A DNA stretch of 64,000 nt from Epiperipatus broadwayi (lineage: Eukaryota; Onychophora; Udeonychophora; Euonychophora; Peripatidae): contig JAQFVV010006509.1 in NCBI GenBank assembly GCA_028023455.1, positions 433,529 through 497,528 of the forward strand, written 5' to 3'. Below are positions 10,645 through 25,333 of this stretch, piece by piece. The number at the start of each line of letters is the position of its first letter. Position 1 is the first letter of the stretch. The notes under the pieces were generated by a model. That model saw nothing but the letters and a program-made list of their open reading frames with translations. It did not search any database and was not told the origin of the DNA. Position numbers and translations under genes: made by a program.

Positions 10645-13600
10645 AACATGATTGACATATAAGTTTAATCAAAGCATTACTAATAATACTTGTCATAATC
10701 CACCAGTTTTATATCTAGATACCAGAAAGTAGTACTTTGTAAATGCATAGTTACTGTTCATGTTTCCTAATATTTGTTTCTAACTTATGCTCTTCAACAA
10801 TAAGTTCAGTTCTGTTGTCCAGTATAATAATTTTTATTAATTATGTCCAAGTAAATAATATTTATCATAAGCTATCAGTTTAATAATTTATTTGCTATTT
10901 TATTTTTGGTAATTTAAGTTTCCATACAAGTATCACCACTTTTGGCAATCTATCTTAGCTTAACTTCTATATCATATATATCATTTTTAAGATGGGTGAT
11001 TTTTGATTCTCCTTTTATACTACACTGTTAGCATTTCTTATAAGTTCAAAGATGGTAGTACATATCAAATCCATACTCATTAACTGATTCATAACCCCAA
11101 ACTAGCTACTGGAGTATGTCTTTTATCAATGTGAAGCTGAGTCTAATACACCTTGATATTTGGATCTAATGCATCCTCTATCCATTTGTTATCTTACACA
11201 CATTTTTAATTATCAAGCAATCAGCCTAAAATTTAATATTATCTGACATTAGAATAAAAATACTTACAGTTCTTGTAAAACTGATGACCCTAACATATTA
11301 AATAATAATCTGGTATTGAACTATACAACTACACAATCAACTTCATTTGGATGTAATTATTAAGTTGTTTTGAAACTTAAAAATAATAACTTGCTAATAA
11401 AAAGAATACAACATGGCTATTGAATGTAAGGTACATTAGATCCAAGAGATCTATGTTTAATACATTTAAATCCCTTTATCTTAATGGTGAAAACAATAGG
11501 CCAAAAACTTACTCTGAATGTAGATAGGTTAGCACTAAAGTATATATTTCATAAGCACTGCCATCTATTATCTCTTTATTACTTAAACACAATCAATAGC
11601 TACTGTAAAGTAAAAATATACTTTGCTTCTTTACTTTGACTTTTAATTCTATTTAATGTAATAATAATATTTAGAACCAAGGATTTCAAGACCACTGACT
11701 CAAGGTCAAACTAATCTGCCATTCAATCATTGTTCAACTAATAAGTAATCAATAAAAACCATAAAAATGATCAATAACTAGTATTTGACTAGTCTAATAA
11801 ATGTTGTCTTATTTTTGATTATGCCTCTGTAGAGGTTTTAACAGAAAGATATTTAAATATATTTTACTTTTTTATATAGAAAAATCATTCATTCTACAAA
11901 ATACTTTTGAAATATATGAACAATGACATATTAAATAAAAAATAAGCTAAGAATGAATAAACTCTAGCCTAATGGATAATTAATAATAATCATTAATGAA
12001 TTTATTTAAAAATGGATTCTGTCAAAATTGTAAATGCATAAATATTGATATTTGAAAATCAAAATATAATATAATTTTCTTTTTACCTGCATAATTTCTT
12101 AGCTCTTGCAGATAACCAAAAAAGTGTTATTTAAATTAATCTGACAACTGTTTTGTTCATCTTTGCTTTATTTTCATATTATTCACCAAAATATATATAT
12201 TAAGGTCTTAAGATATAATGGTTAACAGTATTCCTATATGGTTTGGGGTTACATTTGGGTGAAACTAAAAAGAATTGCAGGTCTAGAGCAACTTCAGCAA
12301 TCTACCTTTAAAAATGGAGATCTAAATATTACTAACTAAAGAATGAAAATTAATGGCTAATATGGGTTTCCAGGTTGATACAATTACTGTAAAATAAAAA
12401 TAAATTACTACTTAATGCAAATGAGTTGTGATTTGGTTTTTCCTTATCACAATTATTACCTTAATTGACATTATGACAAAAGATCCACATATATCATGTT
12501 TATATTTTTTAATCTGCTTATTTATTCTCAAGTGATTAAGTTATTTTTTTATTTTATCCTGAAAAACTTCAGCATTTTACCAAATTGCAACTCTCCTTTA
12601 TATTATATTCCCATTAACATCTTGTTATTTGTTCTGTAAAAACCATGATCAAATTTACCATAAACTAATTTTTTAGACGCTCCTTTGCAATTGGTACTGA
12701 ATTTCATCTCAATAATATGATAATTGACTTTATGCTCTTATGAAGCAGATAATGACATAACAATAATATACATGCATGCAGAAAGCATGCATGCGTTTTT
12801 GAAAAAGTATCTTGACATAATAATCACTATGATCTTAATACAAATGGGAACAAACCTTCAAAGTTGCAGAATGGTGATTCTTGGATGTTCATAATAATAT
12901 TGCCTTAGGAAAAAAAATAATGCTCTAACTAGAACAAGCAAAAAAAAAAAAATACCCAAAATAATAAATATTTGTTTAAAACTGTTTTTTCTTTAAGTTA
13001 TTAAGCATTATTTGTTAAGATAATGATTATCTGTACATATTTATTTTTACTTAACAATAATTTGTAATAGTAATTTTAAAAGTAATTTTTAAAAAAATTA
13101 CCTTAAACTATAATTAACACGAAAAGTCCTGATTTTAGTTTGTAAATTGTAAGCCCATTTCTTAATCGCAATTGTAACTGATATCAGTACCAAACCAGGA
13201 AACATAAAAATATCTGTTAAAAAGTTGTCAAGATGGTTGGCCAAGCATGGCTTAGCTTTTACTTTTTCATATGTTGTAGGCTTATTTTACGAAGATTCAA
13301 ACTTCTTCAAAGAATTTCTGTTATTTAAAATTAATATTATAAATATAATGATATTAGGTCATTTTTAAAATATGAGATGGGAAGATAAATTTTGGGGGAA
13401 ATGGGAATCTAACTCTATTAACGAAAAAAAATAATCAATATATATTGTTTGTGCCTATATTTTTTTATTTAATGTAAAAAAATGTTAAGATTATCATATA
13501 AATCAATGCATTTGATTGTGCATATATATATAATAATATAATGGTTTAGTAAACAACAACTTAACATAACTTTTTGATTTTTAAAAATAAAATATTACAT

Positions 13601-16600
13601 TTTTGGAAAACACTGCACTTTACAAAAATAAACCAATATTAGTAGCCAACATAAACATTAACTTGGAAAAAATGTACATGAAAACATTGACAAATATGTC
13701 ATTGAAATATAATAAATTAAAGATAATACTAATATAGTTATATATAAATATATATATATAAAAATTATTGAAAGAATTAAATAGAACTTTTTGCATTTTC
13801 ATTGCTTAATATCCTGTCAAACATGACTATTGCATTCAAAATAAAAATATATTGATCTCTTTTCTTGTTTTTATCAGTTCAATCTCATTCTAACTTCACC
13901 ATATGTCAAATATCTTTCAATAAATAATCTCAAACAACTTTCTCTGATTATACATGAATATCAGTGACGTTATGGTGCACAATGCACTACTACAAGCAAA
14001 CAAAAATATACATTAATGTTATATTTCATATTTTCAATATTTTCTTTTTCTATGAAGCAATGTTAGCATTATCTTTAAGAGTGTCACATACGGTATATAG
14101 TAATTAGGCAAAAGAACCATTTAAAACTAGTTTCAAAATAAAAACTAAATGATTTGGAAAAAATACTATCTGGGATAATTAAAACAAAAAATGTCTTGAG
14201 TTGAAGTAAAGATATTAGTTCCATCTTTGAATTCTTGTCTTTTTTGATAAGGCAAAAGCTAATTACCATCTTGAAATGAGGATTTAATGTACTATAGGAC
14301 ATGATTTCTATTGTTTATTCAAACTTACAGTAAATGGATTAGTGAAGATAAATGTACATGGAAGCATATGAAATAAGCTTATTACGTTCTATGAATATTA
14401 ATTTGTACAATTGAGTGTGGCAATGAACAGAAAATAGTCCCATTGATTTTATGCAATTGAATGAAGTTTTATATTTAAAAATTAAAAATAAAAACAAACC
14501 AGTATATTCTTATGTTGATTAGCACAAAATATTGTGAGATATTTATAATATTCTTAATTGTATTTTATGTCTAATATCTCAAAATAATATTGATTATAAC
14601 TGAAAATAATTTTTTTTTTTTAACTTCATCTCTCAATTCCATGAGAAAGCCATTAGGAGTTTATCTTTCTAAAAGAACAGATTTTCACTTGCATCACAAC
14701 TCATTTTACCTGAATATAAATCTGTCTCAAAAACAGCGTGCTTCATGTATTGGTTTTATAGGATTCATTATCATCACTATCTCTTTATTGCTTAATTTAA
14801 TATAATACACTACTTTTTTTATCACTTTTAAAACAATTTAATTTTCTGTTTCAACTGTACTTACTGTTTTCAATCATAGATTTGTTATATAGGTCCTCTG
14901 TATAATAAAAAGATCTGTAATGAAGGCTGAAGTTTTAGGTGAAACAGAAAATAAAATTGCTTTAAAAATCCCATCCCCCAAAAAGAAAAGACAATGATGC
15001 ACAATACTGTACATTTATGAGAAACTGCTTTTATCATTTTGTCTTCAATCAGTTTTAGATTATGACCCAATGTATGGAAAAACCATTAGAAACCATAAAG
15101 CCATATAATAATTATTTTTATACAGTTAATAAAATCATGGAGTATTCATTAATAATTAGAAATATATAAAATTTTTGTTACATTCATATATAAATGCCAT
15201 GTGTAAATAATATTTACAAAATTAAAAAAAAAAGTGCTAGAAAAATAAGAAAACAACAATTATTGATATCTTAGATAATTAAATGTTTAGATTTAATAAA
15301 TGTTTTTAAAATAACAGAACATAAAATCTAACGAAATTATTGACGTCAAAATATTAATAAAAGTGCATTAATCTAATAGTATTTATTGACAAATATTTAT
15401 TACCTAATAAGGTTTGTTAATAAATGGATAAATATTATTTTCATTTATTTGTTTATAAGAAATTGATGTTAAACCTTTTTTTATTATTATTTTATTGTTT
15501 TATATTTCAAAATGGATACACTTTTTTGCCTATTGAGAGAAAAAAATGCTAAAGGATCTCATCTAATTATTTATGGTATTATGGAGACATCCCAGAAATC
15601 AACTACAAGAAGAGATGCATTGTGGAAAATTTTGATGTGTTGTATGAGAAAATCTATAAATACCAGTAAATTAAAATAAAAGGTCAATGTATAAAATTTT
15701 CAATGAAGTGCAAGATTAGTCATGTTTTTTTATCCAAATTCATAATTTTTGTAACTACCTACACCAGGATGATGGGGTAAGAAAAACATCTATGAGTCTA
15801 TCCTAGATAGGGTCAGGTCTCTACTCCATTTCCATACCAGCAATGGGTATTTGTTAAACTAAAATAAAAAAGAAAAAACAATGCTTTTTACTTTTAAATT
15901 TTAGTTAAAAAAATTTGAATTTTGCAATATTGAAATTCTAGAATATCCACCTATAATATGTTTAAATGATTAAATTACTGAAGTGTGTTTCTCAATTTCA
16001 AAGGGATATGTTTTTAAAATGTGTTCCAATAAAATTTTGACTGATTATTTCAGAATTTTATCCAATAAAGTAATCTTTTGGTGAAGGATATTGGAAGTGC
16101 ATCATATATAAAGAAAGAAATAATATATTATTATTGAATAGAAATGATTTAATATTTTTTTTAAAACATTATAAGAATGAAAGTGGTATAGTGATAGGAA
16201 GACTTGTTTTGACAAAGAATTATGTGAAAATCTTATGTGTTTATACATATGACTATCAAAAGAATTAATGAGATTAAAGAAATTCAAAATATGCATTTAA
16301 TATTTGGGATAAATATTTTTTGAAATGAATTAATTTGATTGTGATAATTTTAATTTTTAGTAAACTTGAATAATAGTGCTACAAATTGTTAAATGTATTG
16401 TCATTTGTGAGTTTTATCATTGATATATTTGAGAATGTTTGACATTGCAGTGCCATATAAATTTTATATTAATGATATATTAGTTAGTTATGTTTTTATG
16501 AATAGTTTAATAAATTATTAGAGTAGTAAATATACCAAATCTAACCATAAAACTTCGTTGGAAATCCAGGTAGTATATTTTATATTCAATTTTTTAAAGG

Positions 16601-18320
16601 TATAATATGATAGATAAATGAAAATGAACTTTGTTAGTGGAGAGATATAGCATTTTTTTTAACCATTATTTTAAATTTATTTAAAATATAAATGTCAGTT
16701 ATATTTTATCATTTGTGACTTTTCTTTTAAAATTTCTTTCTGGATCAAGGTTTGAATAAAACTATATCGAAGAAATAGCACATTTTTCAGAATAAAGGTT
16801 ATTTATATTTGGTTCACCAAATACTAGGTGTTAAAATATATGATATAATTAATTTAAAATTACAAGTTGAGATTTGCTGTTGTGATATAATTTACATACC
16901 AGTTCCACATGCATGGAAAAGTATTAAAATACTCTATAGCATTGGTGTTTCTAATATAAATCTTATAATAATAAAATTTGAATTCAAACAATCGAGTGGA
17001 TAAAGAAAGTGACAAATGTGCAAGTATTAAATTTATAGTTTTAAGATACTTAATTTAAAGATATGTTCAAAGTAAAAGTGGGATGAAACATTGCAATCCA
17101 TCTCCTATAACATGTATATTGTATTGCCACACATGACAAGAGTTTATATATCAAATGTAGATATAATCAATATACTATATAACCTTCAAAAGATTAAAAA
17201 AACATTTATCTTTAATATTTTCTATCATATAGTGCTGATTTGAATTTATTATTATTATTATATTGTTTGTTATTTACATGAAATAAACAATTTTGTTATT
17301 TTTGTTAAAGTATATGATATTGTTCTTTAATCATCATTTTGATACTATTTAAGTTCAGGTCAAGATATTACACTACTGATTCATTTAAGGTTACTTAATA
17401 TTTTTATTATATTTCCAATGTGAATCCAATAATTTAAAGTAGAATGTGCAAGTAAAAATCCTTGATATGCATATTCATCTTGATAGTAATAAATGTTTAT
17501 TAAAAAAAGCCCTGAGATAATTATTACGATAAGTCTTAATGAATATTTATTAATAGAAACTCTAAGATTTTGTAGAAAATGAATAAATAAAATAAAATTA
17601 TATAAGTATGAAATTATTTAGTAATCAACCAGTGATTGTTGAAATATTATAAAAAAATTATATGTATTATATTTTAAAAGTTTAGTAGTCAAAATTTAAA
17701 TCCCTGAGAAATTATATATTTACATTGATTATTTATTTTGTTTGGAAAATGAGTGCATTCATGTGGTTTAGGATCTTATAAAGTCTCAACCATATGTGGA
17801 TGTGTTTTCAGTACACCCAAATGCAACGCATAAATGCAACCTGAGGTGCATTTCTACTTTCTCTCCCTCCAATTTTCGTTTTAGCACAATTAACCTCTTA
17901 TTCACCAAGTCTATTCCAAATAAAATTAGATTGAGAGGTTACAATATAAAGATAATTATTTATGCTGAGTGTACATGATAATCCATTTGTTTGTATGTGT
18001 GAAAGTATGATTATCAATAAAAATGATAATTTTTACTCTATTTCATGCATATCTTCATTCACATAATATTATTATTTGATAGTACTTTTAATAATCTAAT
18101 GCTGTTTTCAGCCTTTCCTTGATAAATCAATTATTCATCCAGTAATTATTAATAATGTTTAAAATTATATTAATTATTGTTACTGCTTGATTTATTAGCT
18201 TATAAATTTTTTTCAGATCATCTTTAATCATTTTGATTAGTACATGATCAAAAGCATTATGGGTCTGTTGTGATATTGGTAAACATTCTGCGCTGGATAT
18301 GACTATGGTTTTGTACATTT
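10645..18320. other. No gene seen; 7.7 kb of AT-rich DNA
   Basis: All frames are short and of chance composition (for example 13620-13802, 14084-14302, 14590-14805, 16809-17003). Small items: a GCATGC hairpin at about 12776-12794, a poly-A run at about 12942, and a palindromic TA patch near 13740. No recognisable transposon, RNA gene or exon; old decayed repeats cannot be excluded by eye. Confidence 0.55.
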
Positions 18321-18321
18321 C

Positions 18322-18549
<228 letters not shown>

Positions 18550-18651
18550 ATCCATCCATTTATCTAGCTATTTAGATATTTAGATTTCGATGTGCATATC
18601 TGTCTCTCTATCTTTCTGTCTATCCTATCTGTTTCTGTCCATCTGTCTTAT

Positions 18652-18655
<4 letters not shown>

Positions 18656-18718
<63 letters not shown>
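18656..18718. repeat. (TA)n microsatellite
   Basis: About 63 bp of pure TA, then a short second run at 18723-18739. It ends an impure CTATC/CTGTC region. Confidence 0.97.
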
Positions 18719-18721
<3 letters not shown>

Positions 18722-18904
18722 ATATATATATATATATATGTCTATTTCACTATTTGTTAATTTATTTCTCTCTATATATCCATCTATTCATACTTTTATA
18801 TATATATTTTTCTGTCTATCTCTCTCACATTGTCTATGTATCTAAACTATCTATTTATTATTATTTTTTCTTCTGGGATAAGAATAGCTTTACTTATTTA
18901 TGAG

Positions 18905-20600
18905 GAATTGCTAAAAGTAAATATTGGTAATTCAAAAATTAAATAAGGATATTCTTAAGCATGTCTACTACTTTTTTAAAGATATAAAATTCTCCTTCAT
19001 AGACATAAATGTAATTTCAATGTATGACATATTTCATTTTTGTGTATAAAACCCAACCATAGACTATGACTCTTATTATATAAGAGTCTAAAAAGGTTTA
19101 CTACGTAAGATTAATAAATTGATTTCTTTCATCAATGTAAAATTCAATTGAAGTTAAAAATGTAAACACTAATGTTTTTGACATAATCTACTTTTGAATA
19201 TTAAAATATAACTATATGAAATTGGATGATATGAAATTTGGAAACAAAATTTTACATTTATTTAATTTTAGATAACAATGTCTTTTATTGTTTTGCCTTG
19301 TAAAATGTTAAAACTTTTTTTTCTTATATATTTTATTAATTATACCTAAAACGCTTGTAGGTGGATATAAATATCATTTTCCAGGCTTAAATAATACACA
19401 TAAAGTAAATCTCTTTAATACACAATTCCAATAGTTAATGAGATATGAATTATTTGTTTTATTAAATAATTGAATTGTATGCTGCTTTAAAAGTATTATG
19501 ATGTTTGATCATCAGAAGACAAAGAGCTGAGCTGTGATCTTTTGATCTTTAGTTTTCAAATCTTTACTTGATTAATAATTTGATAGTGTTTATGATATTT
19601 CATGTCTCCTCTTCTTCTTCTGTTATGAATTCAAACTGCATCTTACACCAATGTGAAAAAAATATATGCATTTCTTTAATTTTCATTATTCTAACATAGA
19701 TTTATTTTAACAGGTTTTCTTACAGCTATATGCATTATCTCATTTCAGTATAATAGACACATTTTATAGGGCTTTTAATGTAACATAGAATGTAAACTTT
19801 TTTTTATATGAATTCAGTCTTGATTTAATACAAGCGAGAGAATAAAATCTCTAATTAATTTATTTGTGGATTTTTTTAAGTTTCTTATCAAATAGTTTAT
19901 CATATTTTATAGAAATCCTATGTTTCTTAAACCAATTAAATGAATATTAACAATACTATTTACAAAAACTACTCCCAATACATGTAATGTATATTTTTGT
20001 TATAGTTACACAATTATATCTGCTATATTTAATTCCGTTATTTTTATATGATTTGAAATTATATATATAATTATTTTTAAAAAAATAAAAGATTTTAATC
20101 TTTGTGTTTTTAACTTAACATTACATTATAAAGCATTTATCCAATAAATGGTTTCTTTAGCATATGGTGCAATGGCATAGTAATGGATACAACATTCCAC
20201 TTATCATTTTGATAACTAATCTTCTCTGACTATCAATTATTTTTTTACAAATATAATAATCAAATAATAATCAAGCTATTTATGTTTTCTTTTAATAAAG
20301 AAGCTAAGATTTTAAAAATTTTTAATGATTTTTTTTTTCATTTAAATTATACATCTATAAATTAAATCATTATTAAAAAATTATAAATGTCAGAACTATA
20401 TACAATAATTTTCATCAGTTCAATAAATAAAGAAGTTGTGAGATTTAAAAATATATTTTTTTATATATTTTGTAATAATATATTAAAATAGTCCAGCAGA
20501 TGTAATCTAAACATAATGATACATAAATGTAAGAATTATACAATTGTAAATAAAATAAAAGCAATCCATGATGCTCAGGCAACCAGATGGTCTAATGTGC
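18905..20600. other. No gene seen; AT-rich
   Basis: A small hairpin, GACTCTTATTATATAAGAGTC, lies near 19067-19087. No other feature recognised. Confidence 0.55.
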
Positions 20601-20838
20601 TATTGGTATTGTTTAATCTATCTTAATCAGGCTCCATGTGTTGTCAAATAAAAATCTGGATGAGATGATACTGTCCTTATGGTGAAATTCCTTCAACTTA
20701 GAAATGAATATGTCTTCAGGCTTGGGATGAGGAATGGTGATCTTGTTTTGACAACTGGCTATCCAGGTGGCATAAGTGATGAAGGTTGAAAGTCTTGAGA
20801 TGGCATAATCAAGCAGCTCTTGATATCTAATATTTTGT

Positions 20839-21183
20839 TCAGGGAAATGTGGCAGTTGTGAGAAATGAAGGTCTGATTTTGTCATAAGCCAGGCAATCAT
20901 TTATCATGTGGTCAAAGGTTTCAGAGGTTCTGTGGCAGTTGTGACACATAGGATCTATCTTCTTGAAGAATCTCTTGTAGTGCAAAAACCAGTTTGTCTG
21001 GAGAGAATCCAGATTGATTTTCAGTAAGAAGTCCAGGAACCTTGGCTCCAGCTTGAGATGTTTGAAAAACCTGGTGAACACCTGATTGTTACCACCGAGG
21101 TAAGGATGGGTAGAATTTTGAGTGGGAAATAACAGGTAATGAGTGTCCCAAATAAAGATTTTCTGATTGAATACTAGGGCCAA
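20839..21183 (-). pseudogene. zf-RVT type CCHC zinc finger region of the LINE
   Basis: Open frame of 114 codons containing C-x2-C-x8-H-x4-C: Cys80, Cys83, His92, Cys97, in MCHNCHRTSETFDHMINDC. This pattern and the following hydrophobic segment match the zinc-binding domain after the RT of many LINE ORF2 proteins, thought to bind the element RNA or target DNA. All four ligands are intact. An overlapping frame (20900-20613) continues the C-terminal tail after a frameshift. Confidence 0.8.
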
Positions 21184-21825
21184 TGGCCATTGTGAGTGAA
21201 AAGGTAGCCAAGTATCTGATTTAGCCAGCTTATCTTCAAGGGTGGAGGTTTGTCCAACATAATGACTGGTTGTTCAGTTACAATCTGGGGAAATTTTTTT
21301 TGGAGGATGTGGCTCAGAGAGTGGCACTTTTGTAACATATTGAGAAAGTTGCATGCAATGATATGCCATTATTTTTCCTATGCTACTGCATGCATTCAAT
21401 TCCTATGGTCACTGTTTTATCATTCCAAAAAAGCCATGCAAAATTCAGTTGATTTTGGTGTTGAATGTCTTTGTCATGTTTATGATGGGTAGATAGTAGC
21501 TAATCTTCACCATTATCTTGATGTTGAGGAGTGAGATTTTCCCTTGCAGAGATAGGTAAACCTTGTCAAGGGTTTTTAACTGTGTTGATGGTGGCTTCAA
21601 TGATGGAATTCTGTATTTGTATCAACATGGCTTGTGGCAACTTGTATATGGAGAACTCCAAAAAGCTTTGGGAGTCCACCGAGAAAGGCAATGAGATCTT
21701 CTTGCCAGTTTTGATTTTCCAGGCTGTCAACTTTTTAAGGTTGAAGAAAAGTTTGAAGGATTCAGAAAATTTTTTTATTATTTGGATGAGGGGTTTTAGA
21801 TATTTTTGGTAAGGTTGGGTAACAA

Positions 21826-22795
21826 ATACATCACCCATGTAGGCAAATGCTTTACAGTGTTTTTTCAGCTGGGGTACATAGATTTCTGGGAGCCCTGCCT
21901 CAATATGTTTAAGAAAGGGGTTTAAATAGAGGATGAATAGAAGACCACTAAGTGGAGATCCTTGGGGTATGGATTTTCAAAGGAACAAAACCATCTGTAA
22001 TGAAACCATTCAGGGAAATGTGGACCAATCTGTTATTTAGTAGAATGTCCAATATATGAATGGTTTGACTTGGAATGTCTAGTGCTCAGGGGCTATTGAG
22101 CAGGATGTTAACATCTACTGAGTCAAATGCCTCAGAGATGCCAACTGAATGGCAATGGGTTTGTATAGATTCTTGGATCTGATATGATCACAGAGAAATT
22201 TTTACCTTTCCAATCACAGAGAACGTAGACAAGCCCTTCTTTGCAAATTGCAACTGGGATATGTTGTCCAAAAACATGTTGGATCTTCTCCTTGATCACC
22301 CCTTTAATGACCTTTAAAAGAATTGGAGTCATGGAGATTGGATTTATGCTAGACAGAGCAGATGGGTCCCAGTTTTTCTTAAGGAAAGGGGGCAATCACT
22401 ATGGGGTAAAGTTTAGGTATAGTTCTGCTGTCTGCAAGATGATTAATTAGTTTTAAGACTATGGGAGCATTCCCAAGGTGCAAAATCATGAATTTAAGGA
22501 TGCCATGTAATCCTGAATGGACATTAGGAGGCAGAGTGGCCAAGTGGTTTTTTGATATTGTTATTTCATGTTTATTGTTTTGTGATGCCTCATGCCACTG
22601 ATTTGTGGGGTAGGGAACAGGGTTTGACAGGAATTTCTTGAAATATGACTCTATTTGGATGAGCATTTGGTTGCCAGAGACATGCCTACCACTGATGAGG
22701 AGGGACAAATGAGTTTTTGATTCTTTTTGCCCCCAAGACCCATCTGAGATAGCCATGCATCCAGCAGTGTTGACCAGGTAAGTAAAACCTAGCAT
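21826..22795 (-). pseudogene. Reverse transcriptase core of the LINE, broken
   Basis: Frame 22795-22379 is the fingers entry (HSGLHGILKFMILHLGNAP, then SRTIPKL). Frame 22395-22132 has INPISMTPILLKVI, the RPIS block. A third frame has EAFDSVDVNILL with motif A Asp at 22108-22130. After a gap, PQGSPLSGLLFILYL (motif B) lies at about 21920-21966. FAYMGDV at 21826-21845 occupies motif C, where active enzymes have YADD or similar, so one of the two catalytic aspartates is lost. At least three frame changes occur. Spacing A-B and B-C is normal for RT. Confidence 0.85.
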
Positions 22796-23140
22796 TCTTT
22801 GTTGCGATTATTTCAGCAATCACAGATTGTTTTTGCTTATACTGTAGGAGATTGTCTATAGTACCATCACTTTAGGAGAAATTTTTAATCCTATGGTGTA
22901 GCAGATCAAGCTCATTTATAAGGGTTGTTGACCCTTTATGTTTTTTGGTGTGCTGTATGATTATGGTTTGGAGGATGCATGTGAAGGCATCTAAACATAA
23001 TTGTGAAGATATTGAAACAGGTCTAGTAAAAAAAATATGTAAATATTGTAAAAGCAATTAATAATGCTGTAGAGAACTATCTGTATTTACTAGACTAGTA
23101 TGACTTTTGTTTTAAATTTAAATATATAATACTAGAAATT

Positions 23141-23143
<3 letters not shown>

Positions 23144-23177
<34 letters not shown>

Positions 23178-23239
23178 AAATATCAATAGGTCGATATTTA
23201 TATTTTAAAAGTTTGTTATTTGTTATTAAAAAAAAATCT
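23144..23239 (+). repeat. TA run plus dispersed repeat copy abutting the gap
   Basis: A TA run (23144-23174) leads into TTGTAAATATCAATAGG, TCGATATTTATATTTTAAAA and a poly-A before ATCT. The same sequence with three substitutions and two extra A occurs at 58223-58297. The assembly breaks just after this match. Confidence 0.88.
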
Positions 23240-23739
23240 NNNNNNNNNNNNNNNNNNNNNNNNNNNNNNNNNNNNNNNNNNNNNNNNNNNNNNNNNNNNN
23301 NNNNNNNNNNNNNNNNNNNNNNNNNNNNNNNNNNNNNNNNNNNNNNNNNNNNNNNNNNNNNNNNNNNNNNNNNNNNNNNNNNNNNNNNNNNNNNNNNNNN
23401 NNNNNNNNNNNNNNNNNNNNNNNNNNNNNNNNNNNNNNNNNNNNNNNNNNNNNNNNNNNNNNNNNNNNNNNNNNNNNNNNNNNNNNNNNNNNNNNNNNNN
23501 NNNNNNNNNNNNNNNNNNNNNNNNNNNNNNNNNNNNNNNNNNNNNNNNNNNNNNNNNNNNNNNNNNNNNNNNNNNNNNNNNNNNNNNNNNNNNNNNNNNN
23601 NNNNNNNNNNNNNNNNNNNNNNNNNNNNNNNNNNNNNNNNNNNNNNNNNNNNNNNNNNNNNNNNNNNNNNNNNNNNNNNNNNNNNNNNNNNNNNNNNNNN
23701 NNNNNNNNNNNNNNNNNNNNNNNNNNNNNNNNNNNNNNN
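23240..23739. other. Assembly gap, exactly 500 N
   Basis: The round number suggests a placeholder of unknown true length. Both sides end in TA microsatellite or poly-A, which explains the break. Open frames across it are meaningless. Confidence 0.99.

Positions 23740-23773
<34 letters not shown>
23740..23773. repeat. (TA)n microsatellite at the right gap edge
   Basis: TA run directly after the N block; the true length is unknown because it is cut by the gap. Confidence 0.97.
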
Positions 23774-23775
<2 letters not shown>

Positions 23776-23789
23776 AACTGGATTGATTT

Positions 23790-25333
23790 CCAATTCAGAT
23801 GTTTTAGTATTAAAATTTAAAAAGGGAAAAGCAACTTAATTTTTATTAAAAGTCGTTAAAATGTTTTTATTATTATTTAAAAAAAAAAAAAAGAAGCGTA
23901 CGTGTATTTAAACACATATGCGTTTATATTTAAAATAGTTTACTTTCACTACTTTGTTTATAAAATTGATTTATTTTAGAATAGTTTACTTTCACCACCT
24001 ATTTTAATCAATTTGATTAAAAACAGGCAAGCTTGCTAATTATATATTCCTGTTGCTTTTATTTTAATCGTTTTTAAAGTTAATGCTAAAAAGCGGAGGT
24101 TTAATTGTATTGTCATTTTTGTTTCAATATCCCTGGTTGGAATTCTTAAATTAGATTGAGCAGGAAATTAATATTTGCCCTGCCTGAGATACAGAATTGG
24201 AGACTAAGGAAAGTTTTCACAGGAAATGTAGCGAGGCAAGGATAGCCTGCTAATTTTAGAGATATAGAGAGGATTCAGTATAAAAATAGACATTTGGATT
24301 GTTGCCTGCTAAGAGTCATATGGTTTTGAGTAGCTGTTCAGATGGTTAATTCCTGTTAAAAACTTAAATAATTATTGACAAACTTCGTTGCTGTGCAAGA
24401 TGTCAAAGTCTACCACTATGAGTTTTGCCATCATAAGAATGTCTTGCTAATTTGAACAAAGGATGGACCCACCCCTGCCAGAACTCCTTCAGTTATGCCA
24501 TGAGCCTCTAAAATAAACACTGCCTCTACCTTGCCACTGTCAAAGATGAACTATTGTCAAAAGTGCGCACTCGTCACTAAATCACTAGAAATCTGCCTTA
24601 CTGTAAGCTAAACTTTTTCCTTTTCTAGCCAGGGTAAATAAATTGCATTTAATTAAATCTTTGCTCAATCTAATGATAAGTATGTTATAAGGTTGTATTA
24701 ATTATTTATTATCGGTATTTATCTTTTCTAGTATTTAAAGTGTCTTGAAATCTTAGTTTTAAGATTACAAGTTTGTTTGCAATTTTCGTTTATCAGAGGG
24801 TGCATTAGGAGATTGTATTTTATATGTTTAATAAATACCTGATTATTTCGTTAACTATTACAAAATGCATTGGCAGTTTTCATAGTCTTTATTTATTCAC
24901 CTGCCCTTAGTTGTAAAATAAAGAATCTTTAAGCATGTTTTGTTTGCGCTTTTTGTGCAAACAACAAAATCTTTTTGCTGGCTATTTGTCAAGTTATTTC
25001 TTCGGGTTGTCTGAAAGTAGTCATTTCTTTCTGGATTATGTAAGATCGTAATCAAATATCTTTTACTGTCTTGTGTGTGAGATCAACCACATTTACTTTG
25101 AATGTAGTATTACGTGCAGCAGTTCTGCGGCATTTTAACGACAGAAATTAGAATATTACTGCTCAAACATCCGCACTGGTTTCATTGATTTTCGGTGAGA
25201 CAGTAACTGTTTTATTATCTCTGATTTAGGAAGCTAGAGTTGTTGTTTGTTTTTGTAATTTTACAACTGGCCAGCAAGAAGATATTATCCTAACCATTTC
25301 TTATATTTTAAGTGAGAGAATTTTGCTGCCAAA
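23790..25333. other. CpG-bearing stretch without a clear gene
   Basis: From about 24.1 kb the DNA is less AT-rich, and CpG appears repeatedly, for example TTCTGCGGCATTTTAACG and CATCCGCACTGG near 25120-25180. Sequences resembling splice signals occur (TTTTCGGTGAGAC near 25190, TCTGATTTAGG near 25221), but no frame stays open. It could be the 5' flank or untranslated leader of a gene to the right. Confidence 0.35.

Larger units (their letters stand above)
20613..23057 (-). mobile_element. LINE (non-LTR retrotransposon) relic with RT and C-terminal zinc finger
   Basis: The largest element in the window, about 2.4 kb. Read on the minus strand in changing frames, the blocks come in the right order for the 3' two thirds of a LINE ORF2: linker (23057-22872), RT fingers (22795-22132), palm motifs A, B and C (22130-21826), thumb (21838-21566), connection, CCHC finger (21183-20839) and a C-terminal tail to 20613. 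The endonuclease end is missing, so it is 5'-truncated. Many frameshifts and stops make it inactive. The G+C is higher than its flanks, as expected for inserted coding sequence. The clade is not assigned; PISMTPILLK and PQGSPLSGLLFILYL are general LINE signatures. Confidence 0.88.

Noticed and set aside
21250-21812. Plus-strand frames of 80 and 93 codons
   Set aside because: Antisense shadows of the minus-strand LINE.
22241-22450. Plus-strand frame of 69 codons
   Set aside because: Antisense to the RT fingers region of the LINE.
23143-23793. Open frames of more than 180 codons on both strands
   Set aside because: They run through 500 N and flanking TA runs.
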